From NCBI GenBank assembly GCA_046484975.1, contig JAWOHX010000104.1, forward strand, positions 1-5,132: 5,132 nucleotides of DNA, read 5' to 3'. Positions within the stretch are counted from its first letter, which is position 1; the number at the start of each line of letters is the position of its first letter. The DNA comes from JAWOHX01 sp046484975 (GTDB lineage: Bacteria; Bacillota; Clostridia; DUPQ01). Shown piece by piece: positions 1 through 5,132 of this stretch. Position numbers and translations under genes: made by a program. The notes under the pieces were generated by a model. It was not told the origin of the DNA. It did no database searches and worked only from the letters and a program-made list of their open reading frames with translations.

Positions 1-251
1 TTTTCGGCCAGGGACAGGCTGTTTCGGATCCGCTGGTCGTAGGGCATGAACCCCATCAGTCCCCCCGCCACGGCCCGGTCGGTACCGTGGCCTTTGTATG
101 TGGAGGCAAAGGATCCGGAAAAAAAGACCCTGGCGCTTTTCACGGGGGCTCCAAGGATGATGGAAGCCACTTTTCCTATCCGGGCGGCTCCCGCGGTATG
201 GGAGGATGAGGGCCCGATCATCACCGGGCCGATGATGTTGAAGATGTTCAT
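1..251 (-). CDS. sdaAB: L-serine dehydratase, iron-sulfur-dependent, beta subunit (N-terminal 83 codons; runs off the window)
   Basis: This is the N-terminal part of the beta subunit of the two-subunit 4Fe-4S L-serine ammonia-lyase, which with the alpha subunit (sdaAA, expected beyond base 1) converts L-serine to pyruvate and ammonia in the cytoplasm. Seen directly: the opening MNIFNIIGPVMIGPSSSHTA followed by GAARIG (residues 1-26), and FSGSFASTYKGHGTDRA at residues 44-60; both are hallmark blocks of this family. The cluster-binding cysteines belong to the alpha subunit, so none is expected here. The ATG at 251-249 overlaps the kbl stop codon as ATGA, indicating translational coupling. The only strong Shine-Dalgarno (AAGGAGGT, 274-267) lies 16 bases upstream, longer than usual, but no start codon lies nearer to it in this frame and the family N-terminus fits this ATG exactly. 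A single-chain serine dehydratase is less likely because fused forms differ in domain order, but the rest of the gene is not visible. Confidence 0.93.
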   Translation of the reverse strand, partial: MNIFNIIGPVMIGPSSSHTAGAARIGKVASIILGAPVKSARVFFSGSFASTYKGHGTDRAVAGGLMGFMPYDQRIRNSLSLAE

Positions 252-1435
252 ATCAGGCGGTCGTAAACCTCCTTGATGACTTTCACGGAATGGTCGAGAT
301 CCTCGCAGGTCAAAGCGTCGGAGACCTGCAGCCTGATCCTTGCGCTCCCTTCCGGCACCACGGGAAAACCAAAACCTGTCACATACACCCCTTTTTCCAG
401 GATCTCCCTCGCCATCCGGATGGCAAGTGCCGTATCCCCCACAATGATTGGGACGATGGCGCTCTGGCCTTCCAGGGGCACCAGGCCCTCCTCCAGCAAT
501 GCTTTGCGCAGGTATTCTGTTTTTTCCTTCAGGGAACGGACGATGCCCGGGTTCTCCTCCAGCAGTTCCAGGGCCTTCAGGGCCATGGCGGTCATGACAG
601 GAGGCAGCGCGTTGGAGAACAGGGACGGTCTCGATGTCTGGATGCACATGTCGATGACTTCCTTTTTCCCCGCGACAAAGCCTCCTCCGGCCCCTCCGAG
701 GGCTTTCCCGAAGGTGGATGTGAGGATATCCGCCTGTCCCACCATGTGGTAATGCTCCTCGGTTCCCCTTCCCGTATCCCCAATGACCCCGGTGGCATGG
801 GAATCGTCCACCAGGACAACGGCTCCGTATTTTTTGGCAAGTCCCATGATCTCCGGGAACCTGGCGATGTCACCTTCCATGGAAAACACCCCGTCGGTGA
901 TGACGAGTTTGTTGCTGCATGCGGAAGCGGACTTCAGGATTCTCTCCAGGTCCTCCATGTCCGAATGCCTGTAGACGAATTTCTGAACGCCCTTTCCAAC
1001 CATCCGGCACCCGTCGATGATGCTGGCGTGGTTTAAGGCGTCGCTGATCACGCAGTCCCCGTCCCCGACAAGGGCCGGAATCACTGCAGTATTGGCATTC
1101 CAGCAGGAAGTGTAGGTCAGGGCCGCCTCATGCCCGGTAAAGGCAGCGGCTTTTTCCTCCAGTGTCCTGTGGATGTCATATGTCCCGCAGATGAACCGCA
1201 CGCTGGCGGCACCCGCCCCATATTTGTCCAGGGCCTTTTTCCCCGCCTCCACGATGTCCGGATGGTTGGAAAAACCCAGGTAGTTGTTGGCGCAAAGCAC
1301 CACCACCTCACCGTGGTTTTCCAAGTCGGTGCGGTTGGACATGGGTGCAAGAAGATGCTGGTAAGTCTTGAATTTACCTTCTTTTTTCATGGTCCCGAGC
1401 TTTGCCCGGAGACCTTCGTAGAACATGTCATTCAT
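248..1435 (-). CDS. kbl: Glycine C-acetyltransferase (2-amino-3-ketobutyrate CoA ligase)
   Basis: A PLP-dependent enzyme of the alpha-oxoamine synthase family that interconverts 2-amino-3-ketobutyrate plus CoA with glycine plus acetyl-CoA, the second step of threonine breakdown through threonine dehydrogenase. Seen, numbering from the ATG at 1435 (395 aa): CANNYLGFSNHP at 48-59, SVRFICGT at 78-85, SDALNHAS with His136, FSMEGD with Glu187, DDSHATG with Asp210 and His213, and STFGKALGGAGGG with Lys244 as the Schiff-base lysine. From memory these positions match those of the E. coli enzyme, supporting both the assignment and the start. A GTG nine bases upstream (1444) keeps the frame open, but it lies inside the GAGGTGA ribosome binding site (1447-1441), which is well placed for the ATG, so I reject it. 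The RFICGT block favours KBL over the related BioF or 5-aminolevulinate synthase. It follows the veg terminator and overlaps sdaAB by four bases; no tdh is seen beside it. Confidence 0.95.
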   Translation of the reverse strand: MNDMFYEGLRAKLGTMKKEGKFKTYQHLLAPMSNRTDLENHGEVVVLCANNYLGFSNHPDIVEAGKKALDKYGAGAASVRFICGTYDIHRTLEEKAAAFTGHEAALTYTSCWNANTAVIPALVGDGDCVISDALNHASIIDGCRMVGKGVQKFVYRHSDMEDLERILKSASACSNKLVITDGVFSMEGDIARFPEIMGLAKKYGAVVLVDDSHATGVIGDTGRGTEEHYHMVGQADILTSTFGKALGGAGGGFVAGKKEVIDMCIQTSRPSLFSNALPPVMTAMALKALELLEENPGIVRSLKEKTEYLRKALLEEGLVPLEGQSAIVPIIVGDTALAIRMAREILEKGVYVTGFGFPVVPEGSARIRLQVSDALTCEDLDHSVKVIKEVYDRLI

Positions 1436-1440
1436 GGGAA

Positions 1441-1447
1441 TCACCTC
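1441..1447 (-). promoter_or_regulatory. Ribosome binding site of kbl (decides the start)
   Basis: GAGGTGA on the minus strand, ending five bases before the ATG at 1435. The alternative GTG codon at 1444-1442 is formed by bases of this site itself and has no Shine-Dalgarno of its own upstream, so the ATG is the supported start. Confidence 0.8.
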
Positions 1448-1470
1448 GCAGGTTGGAATGAATCCATCAT

Positions 1471-1476
1471 ATCATA
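1471..1476 (-). promoter_or_regulatory. Candidate -10 box upstream of kbl
   Basis: TATGAT on the minus strand (5 of 6 to TATAAT) in the 52-base gap between the veg terminator T-tract and the kbl start codon. A fresh promoter is expected here because the terminator separates kbl from veg. No good -35 is present: the hexamer 17 bases upstream, TTTTCT, falls in the terminator T-tract and matches TTGACA poorly. It would give a leader of roughly 30 bases. Weak evidence. Confidence 0.3.
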
Positions 1477-1487
1477 CTATCGGATGC

Positions 1488-1519
1488 AAAAAAAGAAAAC
1501 CCGGAGCGATGTCCGGGTT
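1488..1519 (-). terminator. Rho-independent terminator after veg
   Basis: On the minus strand an 8-bp perfect stem, AACCCGGA pairing with TCCGGGTT (1519-1512 and 1505-1498), closes a 6-base loop (CATCGC) and runs straight into a T-rich tract TTTTCTTTTTTT (1499-1488). The 5' base of the stem lies inside the veg TGA stop codon (1521-1519). It has no T-tract on the other side, so it acts only on leftward transcription, ending the walK-yycH-yycI-veg side and separating it from kbl. Confidence 0.9.
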
Positions 1520-1770
1520 CAGGACTTTTCGTTGTCCGTGAACTGCAGGTCCACGGCTTTTGTGATGATGTCGGTGTAGCTGAATGTCATGTTGGTGGAG
1601 GGTTTGCTTTCGTTGTCTATACGGATTACGAATATGCTGGGATAGGTGCTCTTAATGGTTCCACTCTTCTGGATTTTCTTTTTTCGGGTCCCGTAGGCCG
1701 TCAGGTCCACCTTCCTGCCGATTTTCCCTTCCAGGTCCTTTCTGATGGTATTGATCTCATTGGTACTCAA
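1519..1770 (-). CDS. veg: Veg protein (DUF1021 family small protein)
   Basis: An 83-residue cytoplasmic protein of the Veg family, close in length to the B. subtilis protein (about 86 aa). Seen: a short N-terminal helix-like stretch NEINTIRKDLEGKIGRKVDL (residues 4-23), a basic segment TRKKKIQKSGTI, the family-typical TYPSIFVIRID block near residues 42-52, and SYTDIITKAVDLQFTDN near the end; this alignment with Bacillus Veg is from memory. In B. subtilis Veg has been linked to biofilm matrix expression; its biochemical role is poorly defined, so I claim none here. The start is TTG (1770-1768): there is no in-frame ATG upstream of the conserved region, and AAGGGAG (1784-1778) sits seven bases ahead. 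The gene lies 110 bases downstream of yycI, with a candidate promoter and leader hairpin between, and ends in a strong terminator. No membrane segment or signal peptide is visible. Confidence 0.9.
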   Translation of the reverse strand: MSTNEINTIRKDLEGKIGRKVDLTAYGTRKKKIQKSGTIKSTYPSIFVIRIDNESKPSTNMTFSYTDIITKAVDLQFTDNEKS

Positions 1771-1777
1771 GATGCGG

Positions 1778-1784
1778 CTCCCTT
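1778..1784 (-). promoter_or_regulatory. Ribosome binding site supporting the TTG start of veg
   Basis: AAGGGAG on the minus strand, seven bases before the TTG at 1770. It is the reason for accepting a non-ATG start. Its first two bases also belong to the 3' arm of a leader hairpin (1783-1817). Confidence 0.65.
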
Positions 1785-1817
1785 CTTCCCCTCCCGGGAT
1801 ACAGGCACGGGGAAAAA
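1783..1817 (-). promoter_or_regulatory. Inverted repeat (possible leader hairpin) abutting the veg ribosome binding site
   Basis: On the minus strand TTTTTCCCC (1817-1809) can pair with GGGGAAGAA (1791-1783) as a 9-bp stem containing one G-U pair, around a 17-base loop that itself holds the palindrome CCCGGG. The 3' arm overlaps the first two bases of the veg Shine-Dalgarno. No T-tract follows the hairpin, so it is not a terminator. A role in veg translation is speculation; the repeat could be chance in purine-rich leader sequence. Confidence 0.35.
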
Positions 1818-1829
1818 TGCCCTATATAC

Positions 1830-1835
1830 ATTGTA
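1830..1835 (-). promoter_or_regulatory. Candidate -10 box of a veg promoter
   Basis: TACAAT on the minus strand (5 of 6 to TATAAT) in the 110-base gap between yycI and veg; from memory the strong B. subtilis veg promoter carries the same hexamer. It would start transcription near 1823, giving a leader of about 50 bases that contains the hairpin and the ribosome binding site. The -35 region 17 bases upstream reads GGTTTT, a poor match to TTGACA, and the -10 is not an extended one. I see no convincing terminator between yycI and veg, so read-through from the wal genes is also possible. Confidence 0.4.
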
Positions 1836-1880
1836 CACCATTTGAAGGGGTAAAAACCGGGGAATCTGAAACTCTTTTCA

Positions 1881-2654
1881 TTATTTGATGATTTCTTTTC
1901 CGGAACGGCTGTCAAAGTGCCTGGTCGTTCCGTCATTGAACTGGATCCGCCAGCAATGGAGGGTCTCCCCTTCGTTGTCCAAAATGTATCCCGAATCGAT
2001 GCCGATGATGTTCATGCTCCGGTTGTCTGTGCGCAGGATGCCGCTCATGAGGATGTTGGAGGCAGGAATGACCTCGTAGCCGCGCATCGCTCCTCCATCC
2101 GTATGATTGATCTGGCGGATTTCACACTGGATCTGGCCGCCTTCGTTGACCCGTACTCTAATATATGACTCGTAGAAGTACTGACCGTCGGATTCATAAA
2201 CATACTGGAGGAAAAACACACTGGAAGCTTCCATGCTCACCGATTCCAGTACATAGGGCCGATGGTCAAAGCCGATGCTGTCCATGAGCCTTTTGGAGAC
2301 CGTGTCCGCCTCGTAACGGTCCAGGACACCCCCCGGGATGTCTACCTGTGTGGAGATGGAAAGGACATGGTTCTGGGTGATAAAGACATCCGCCTCCAGG
2401 ATATCCTGTATGAACGCAATGCTGTCTTCATTGAAGAGGGCATCCGCATACTGGATCTTCTTGACCTGCCCGGCATCATCGGGGATGGCGGTGGAAAGGG
2501 TGATTTCCCGATATCCCATGATCTCCAGCGTCTTTTCGTTTTCCTGGTCGAAGCTCCGGGGACTTCTTGTGATGTTGAACAGGTAAAAGCCCATCAGGAC
2601 ATTGATGATGACCAGCAGTGCGATGATGATTTTTACGGCTCTTCTCGTATCCAT
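1881..2654 (-). CDS. yycI: Two-component system regulatory protein YycI (WalI)
   Basis: A membrane-anchored regulatory partner of the WalK kinase. In B. subtilis YycI and YycH hold WalK activity down, in S. aureus they activate it; the direction here cannot be told from sequence. Seen, numbering from the ATG at 2654 (257 aa): a basic N-tip MDTRRAVK, one hydrophobic segment at about residues 8-27 (IIIALLVIINVLMGFYLFN), then a hydrophilic body expected outside the membrane. The C-terminal end carries WRIQFNDGTTRHFDSRSGKE, resembling the final strand region of YycI/YycH-type PepSY-like folds. Bacillus YycI is about 280 aa. An in-frame ATG at 2678 would add eight residues and overlap yycH; I prefer 2654 because GAGG (2666-2663) lies eight bases ahead and because the family usually starts with MD just before the membrane helix. 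The gap to yycH is five bases. Assignment rests on position, topology and weak similarity, since this family diverges fast. Confidence 0.85.
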   Translation of the reverse strand: MDTRRAVKIIIALLVIINVLMGFYLFNITRSPRSFDQENEKTLEIMGYREITLSTAIPDDAGQVKKIQYADALFNEDSIAFIQDILEADVFITQNHVLSISTQVDIPGGVLDRYEADTVSKRLMDSIGFDHRPYVLESVSMEASSVFFLQYVYESDGQYFYESYIRVRVNEGGQIQCEIRQINHTDGGAMRGYEVIPASNILMSGILRTDNRSMNIIGIDSGYILDNEGETLHCWRIQFNDGTTRHFDSRSGKEIIK

Positions 2655-2659
2655 TCCCT

Positions 2660-4105
2660 TTACCTCGCCATTTCCCATGCGGTTTTCTCCCCGTCGTGTT
2701 TCTCATTGATCCAGACGGGCTGAAGGAACCTGTCGGTGAGTTCCTCGATCTCGTATCCGAAATACATGTTGTCCGACACCAAACCCAGCATCTCGATGTC
2801 ATTTCGCTGGATGAGACTGTAGAATTCCGCATCATACTCCATGGATACATCCTCCAACCCGGAAATCTCCAGCATCATGACATCGGCCTCGATGGTCCGG
2901 GTCGCCGTGGCCTTGATGCGGACAGCATGGTCGAGTCCCTTGAAGACAACCGGCCGGTTCTCATGGAGATAATTGAACATGAACTCATAATATCCGTCTG
3001 TCTCCAGAATTCCGGAGATAAACATTCCGGGCACCTTGCTGCCGTTGAGATTGTAGAAAATGTTCAGGGTATCCAGGGCATTCATGAATGCGGCTTCCAG
3101 GCTTCCTTTTTCCATGCCCTCCACTCCCGGGGTATAGACATAGGTCATCCTGTTCCGGATGGTGACCTCGTAGATGTTATACTGGTTGGTGAAGAAGATG
3201 CTTGCCTCCTCCGATATGACCGTCTTGTAGCGGTCATGGGACCGGCCAAACAGCATACTCCGGATGCCATTCGCCTTGGCAGCCAGAGTGGCATCCCCGG
3301 ACAGGGGCCTCGAGGCTTTTTCCGCCAGGGCGGCATATTCGCTCAGCAGGGCCAGGGGTTTCACCTGGATCAATTCCAGTGTCCTGAACCCGAAGCTCTC
3401 GTCCACGGTTCTCATGATGATGGGAATGTCCGGTTCCACCCGAAGACGGCTGGTGCCGAAAGCCACCCTGGAATAGCTGTATTTGTTGTTGATATATGCA
3501 GCGCTTGTTTTCAGCAGGTCCGTCAAATTGGCATAATTCGTCGTGCGAAGAAGCCCTTGGGATTCCAGTCCCTTGTACAGCAGGATGCTGTCGGGGGTCT
3601 TGAGATACATGTCCACGGTGTCCTCTTCCTGAACGGCGAACAAAATCTTTTCTATCTTCACATTCCTCAGGGCATTGTCGTTGGCCTCCACCATCCAGGC
3701 CAGGAATTCCGAGGGGAGGGCATCTGCAAACCGGAGGCTCACCCCTTTCATGATGCAGATGTTGTACCATTGTTCCAGCCCCAGTTTTTCGTCCCTTTCC
3801 CTTGCCAGGGCTTCCTGCAGGATGAACCGGGAATTTTCCCAGATCAGTGAATGGAAATTGCCTTCCTGCCTGGTGATTTCATACAGCCGGGCGTCATCGA
3901 TGTTGGCATAGATTTTAAACGGAACCAGATATTTTTCCCGTACCACGCTCTCATAGGCGCGGAAATATGGCTGGGGTTCCTCCCTTCTATTGAATATACC
4001 CAGGGAAAAACCTTCCAGGTAATAGTCCAGGATGATAAAAGCCTGGGCCAGGGTGATGAAGATCAACAAGGACATCAGCAGTATGGCAATGCTCTTTTTT
4101 TTCAT
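2660..4105 (-). CDS. yycH: Two-component system activity regulator YycH (WalH)
   Basis: A 481-residue membrane-anchored protein that in Bacillota binds the WalK sensor kinase together with YycI and tunes its activity on cell-wall metabolism genes. Seen: a basic start MKKKS, one strongly hydrophobic helix at about residues 6-26 (IAILLMSLLIFITLAQAFIIL) acting as an uncleaved anchor, and a long extracytoplasmic region. The C-terminal third has the features I associate with YycH: YYEFMFNYL near 372-380, NRPVVFKG at 383-390, and a late LQPVWINE (461-468) ahead of a short charged tail. Bacillus YycH is about 455 aa, so the length fits. The ATG (4105-4103) overlaps the walK TGA as ATGA and has a strong TAGGAGG site (4118-4112) six bases ahead. 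Position between walK and yycI is the strongest evidence; primary sequence in this family is poorly conserved. Confidence 0.88.
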   Translation of the reverse strand: MKKKSIAILLMSLLIFITLAQAFIILDYYLEGFSLGIFNRREEPQPYFRAYESVVREKYLVPFKIYANIDDARLYEITRQEGNFHSLIWENSRFILQEALARERDEKLGLEQWYNICIMKGVSLRFADALPSEFLAWMVEANDNALRNVKIEKILFAVQEEDTVDMYLKTPDSILLYKGLESQGLLRTTNYANLTDLLKTSAAYINNKYSYSRVAFGTSRLRVEPDIPIIMRTVDESFGFRTLELIQVKPLALLSEYAALAEKASRPLSGDATLAAKANGIRSMLFGRSHDRYKTVISEEASIFFTNQYNIYEVTIRNRMTYVYTPGVEGMEKGSLEAAFMNALDTLNIFYNLNGSKVPGMFISGILETDGYYEFMFNYLHENRPVVFKGLDHAVRIKATATRTIEADVMMLEISGLEDVSMEYDAEFYSLIQRNDIEMLGLVSDNMYFGYEIEELTDRFLQPVWINEKHDGEKTAWEMAR

Positions 4106-4956
4106 CCGCTGCCTCCTATGTATTTCAGAGGAAGGGTGAGGGTCACCCTGGTCCCTTCATCCAGCCGGCTCTCAATGGAAATGTCCCCCATGTGGGCCAG
4201 CATGATCTCCCGGGCAATGGCCAGACCCAGCCCCGTGCCCCCCATTTTCCTTGACCTTCCCTTGTCCACCCTGTAGAAGCGGTCGAAGACCCGGGGCAGG
4301 TCTTTTTCAGGGATTCCCACACCGTTGTCCTCCACGCTGATACGCAGCTCGTCGTCTTGCTGCCAGCAAGCCACATGGATGGTCCCCTCCTCATCGGTAT
4401 ATTTGATGGCGTTGCCCAGAAGGTTGATGAGGACCTGCTGGATCCGGTCGTGATCCATGGGGGCCTTTCCTTCAAATCGGATGTCGGTGGTGATCCTCTG
4501 GCGCTTCTTGTCTGCCTCGAAGCTGACCTTTTCGATGGTTTTCTGGATCAGGTCCATGACCACGTGCCTGTTCTTGTTGAGTTTCAGCTGGTCCATGTCG
4601 ATGGAGGAAAGTTGCAGCAGGTCCCTGACCAGATTGGACATCCTCTCCGCCTCGCTGTCGATGACACGCAGGAATTTTATAAGGGTATCCTGATCCTCCA
4701 CCATGCCGCTGAGTAAAGTCTCGGAATAGCTCTTGATGGAGGTGAGGGGGGTTTTGAGCTCATGGGATACGTTTGCCACGAATTCCTTGCGCATGTCCTC
4801 CAGTTTCTGCTGCCTGGTGATGTCCCGGAGGATCAATATGACGCTCTCGGGTTTTTTCTCCATGTCCGTCACCAGGGCAAAATTGATGTTGAGGATGGTC
4901 CCCGCCCTCTTGATCTGTATGTTTTTCCCATTTGCCTGACTGATGTCCCGAATGAT
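4102..4956 (-). CDS. walK: Sensor histidine kinase WalK, C-terminal part (end of PAS, DHp and ATPase domains)
   Basis: The C-terminal 284 codons of the WalK (YycG/VicK) kinase, which phosphorylates the response regulator WalR to control cell-wall hydrolase genes. Numbered from the GTG at 4872, the H-box is FVANVSHELKTPLTS (31-45) with phospho-acceptor His37; the ATP-binding domain shows INLLGNAIKYT (N-box, Asn150 and Asn154), EDNGVGIPEK (G1, 181-190), FDRFYRVDKGRSR (F-box) and GGTGLGLAIA (G2, 211-220). The 28 codons upstream of that GTG plus the first 20 after it read as the end of a PAS domain (NIQIKRAGTILNINFALV, then SVILILRDITRQQ), so the GTG is not the natural start: the gene should continue upstream with PAS, HAMP and two membrane segments. 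The frame instead meets TAG at 4959-4957. The TGA overlaps the yycH ATG by four bases. Other HAMP/PAS kinases have similar cores; the downstream yycH and yycI decide for WalK. Confidence 0.92.
   Translation of the reverse strand: MIRDISQANGKNIQIKRAGTILNINFALVTDMEKKPESVILILRDITRQQKLEDMRKEFVANVSHELKTPLTSIKSYSETLLSGMVEDQDTLIKFLRVIDSEAERMSNLVRDLLQLSSIDMDQLKLNKNRHVVMDLIQKTIEKVSFEADKKRQRITTDIRFEGKAPMDHDRIQQVLINLLGNAIKYTDEEGTIHVACWQQDDELRISVEDNGVGIPEKDLPRVFDRFYRVDKGRSRKMGGTGLGLAIAREIMLAHMGDISIESRLDEGTRVTLTLPLKYIGGSG
4112..4118 (-). promoter_or_regulatory. Strong ribosome binding site of yycH inside the walK 3' end
   Basis: TAGGAGG on the minus strand, six bases before the yycH ATG. It lies within the last codons of walK, encoding part of the tail YIGGSG, so the kinase C-terminus doubles as the translation signal of its regulator. 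Confidence 0.8.
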
Positions 4957-5132
4957 CTACTCTTCCGTGAACTGGATGCCGTATTGCCTCAGGAAGTCGT
5001 TCATTGTGCAGGAGAGTGCCTCCCGGCATGCCGATGGCCTTTGCCGCGCATTTTGGGGGGATGTCCACGTTAATCGGCACACCGACCAACCTGATCACCT
5101 CTTCATTTCGAGAGGAAGCCATTGGAATCCCG
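4957..5132 (-). pseudogene. walK: Disrupted upstream part of walK (PAS domain), in-frame stop and apparent frameshifts
   Basis: This segment should encode the front part of the WalK PAS domain, but no single frame does so. In the kinase frame, NDFLRQYGIQFTEE ends in TAG at 4959-4957 and the next codons resume as IIRDISQANGK, as if a single base change had turned a sense codon (for example GAG) into TAG; further up that frame meets TGA at 5097-5095. A PAS-like core, NEEVIRLVGVPINVD, appears around 5114-5070 in a second frame, and RDSNGFLS from 5132 in a third. Homopolymers (six G then four T in reverse order on the plus strand, 5051-5060) lie where one switch may occur. Either the sequence is error-prone at a contig end or the gene is decayed. 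The long open frame covering 5122-4760 is a mosaic of part of this PAS piece and out-of-frame kinase sequence, not a protein of its own. Confidence 0.6.

Noticed and set aside
46..276. A 76-codon plus-strand open frame opposite sdaAB.
   Set aside because: It is antisense to the strongly conserved sdaAB N-terminus and has no support of its own.
290..1036. A 248-codon plus-strand open frame opposite kbl.
   Set aside because: It is antisense to kbl, whose catalytic residues are all in place; the composition is that of a shadow frame and no motif is seen.
1442..1444. GTG as the kbl start.
   Set aside because: It lies inside the ribosome binding site of the ATG at 1435 and has no Shine-Dalgarno of its own; the ATG start also aligns the catalytic residues with E. 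coli numbering.
1867..1880. Small inverted repeat TGAAA-AGAG-TTTCA just after the yycI stop.
   Set aside because: A five-pair AT-rich stem without a following T-tract is too weak to call a terminator.
2696..3850. A 384-codon open frame on the plus strand opposite yycH.
   Set aside because: It lies fully antisense to a well-supported yycH, is rich in His, Gly, Gln and Pro as expected from the reverse of GC-rich codons, and shows no recognisable domain.
4957..4959. The in-frame TAG as a recoded (pyrrolysine) codon.
   Set aside because: A single TAG, in a kinase family not known for pyrrolysine and next to other frame breaks, is better explained by a base error or decay.
4760..5122. A 120-codon minus-strand open frame overlapping walK.
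   Set aside because: Its first third may be real PAS sequence shifted out of frame, but the remainder is walK read in the wrong frame across the H-box region, so it is not an independent gene.

Overview
The window is a compact, entirely minus-strand stretch from what looks like a Bacillota (Firmicutes) chromosome, most likely class Clostridia. The reasons are the WalK-YycH-YycI cell-wall signalling module, a Veg protein, strong AGGAGG-type ribosome binding sites and a kbl/iron-sulfur serine dehydratase pair typical of amino-acid-using anaerobes. GC content is moderately high: two 60-base lines counted by hand gave 55 and 58 %. I cannot name a genus.

Read in the direction of transcription (from base 5132 down to 1), the order is: the 3' part of walK (sensor histidine kinase), yycH/walH, yycI/walI, veg, then after a clear rho-independent terminator kbl (glycine C-acetyltransferase), and finally the start of sdaAB (beta subunit of iron-sulfur L-serine dehydratase), which runs off the window at base 1. 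The longest stretch without a gene is about 110 bases, upstream of veg; it holds a candidate -10 box, a leader hairpin and the veg ribosome binding site.

The window holds two functional blocks. In the first, walK, yycH and yycI form a tightly coupled operon (4-base ATGA overlap, then a 5-base gap) encoding a kinase and its two membrane-anchored regulatory partners. The small veg gene follows and the block ends in a terminator overlapping the veg stop codon. In the second, kbl and sdaAB overlap by ATGA and join threonine/glycine metabolism to serine breakdown into pyruvate.

The only real anomaly is at the walK end of the window. The kinase reading frame is clean up to base 4956, then meets an in-frame TAG, and PAS-like coding is scattered over other frames out to base 5132. 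Several lesions within about 175 bases, against none in the other 4.9 kb, suggest low-quality sequence at a contig end more than a genuine pseudogene, but this cannot be settled from the sequence. I found no CRISPR array, mobile element, tRNA, rRNA, or sign of an undescribed system.
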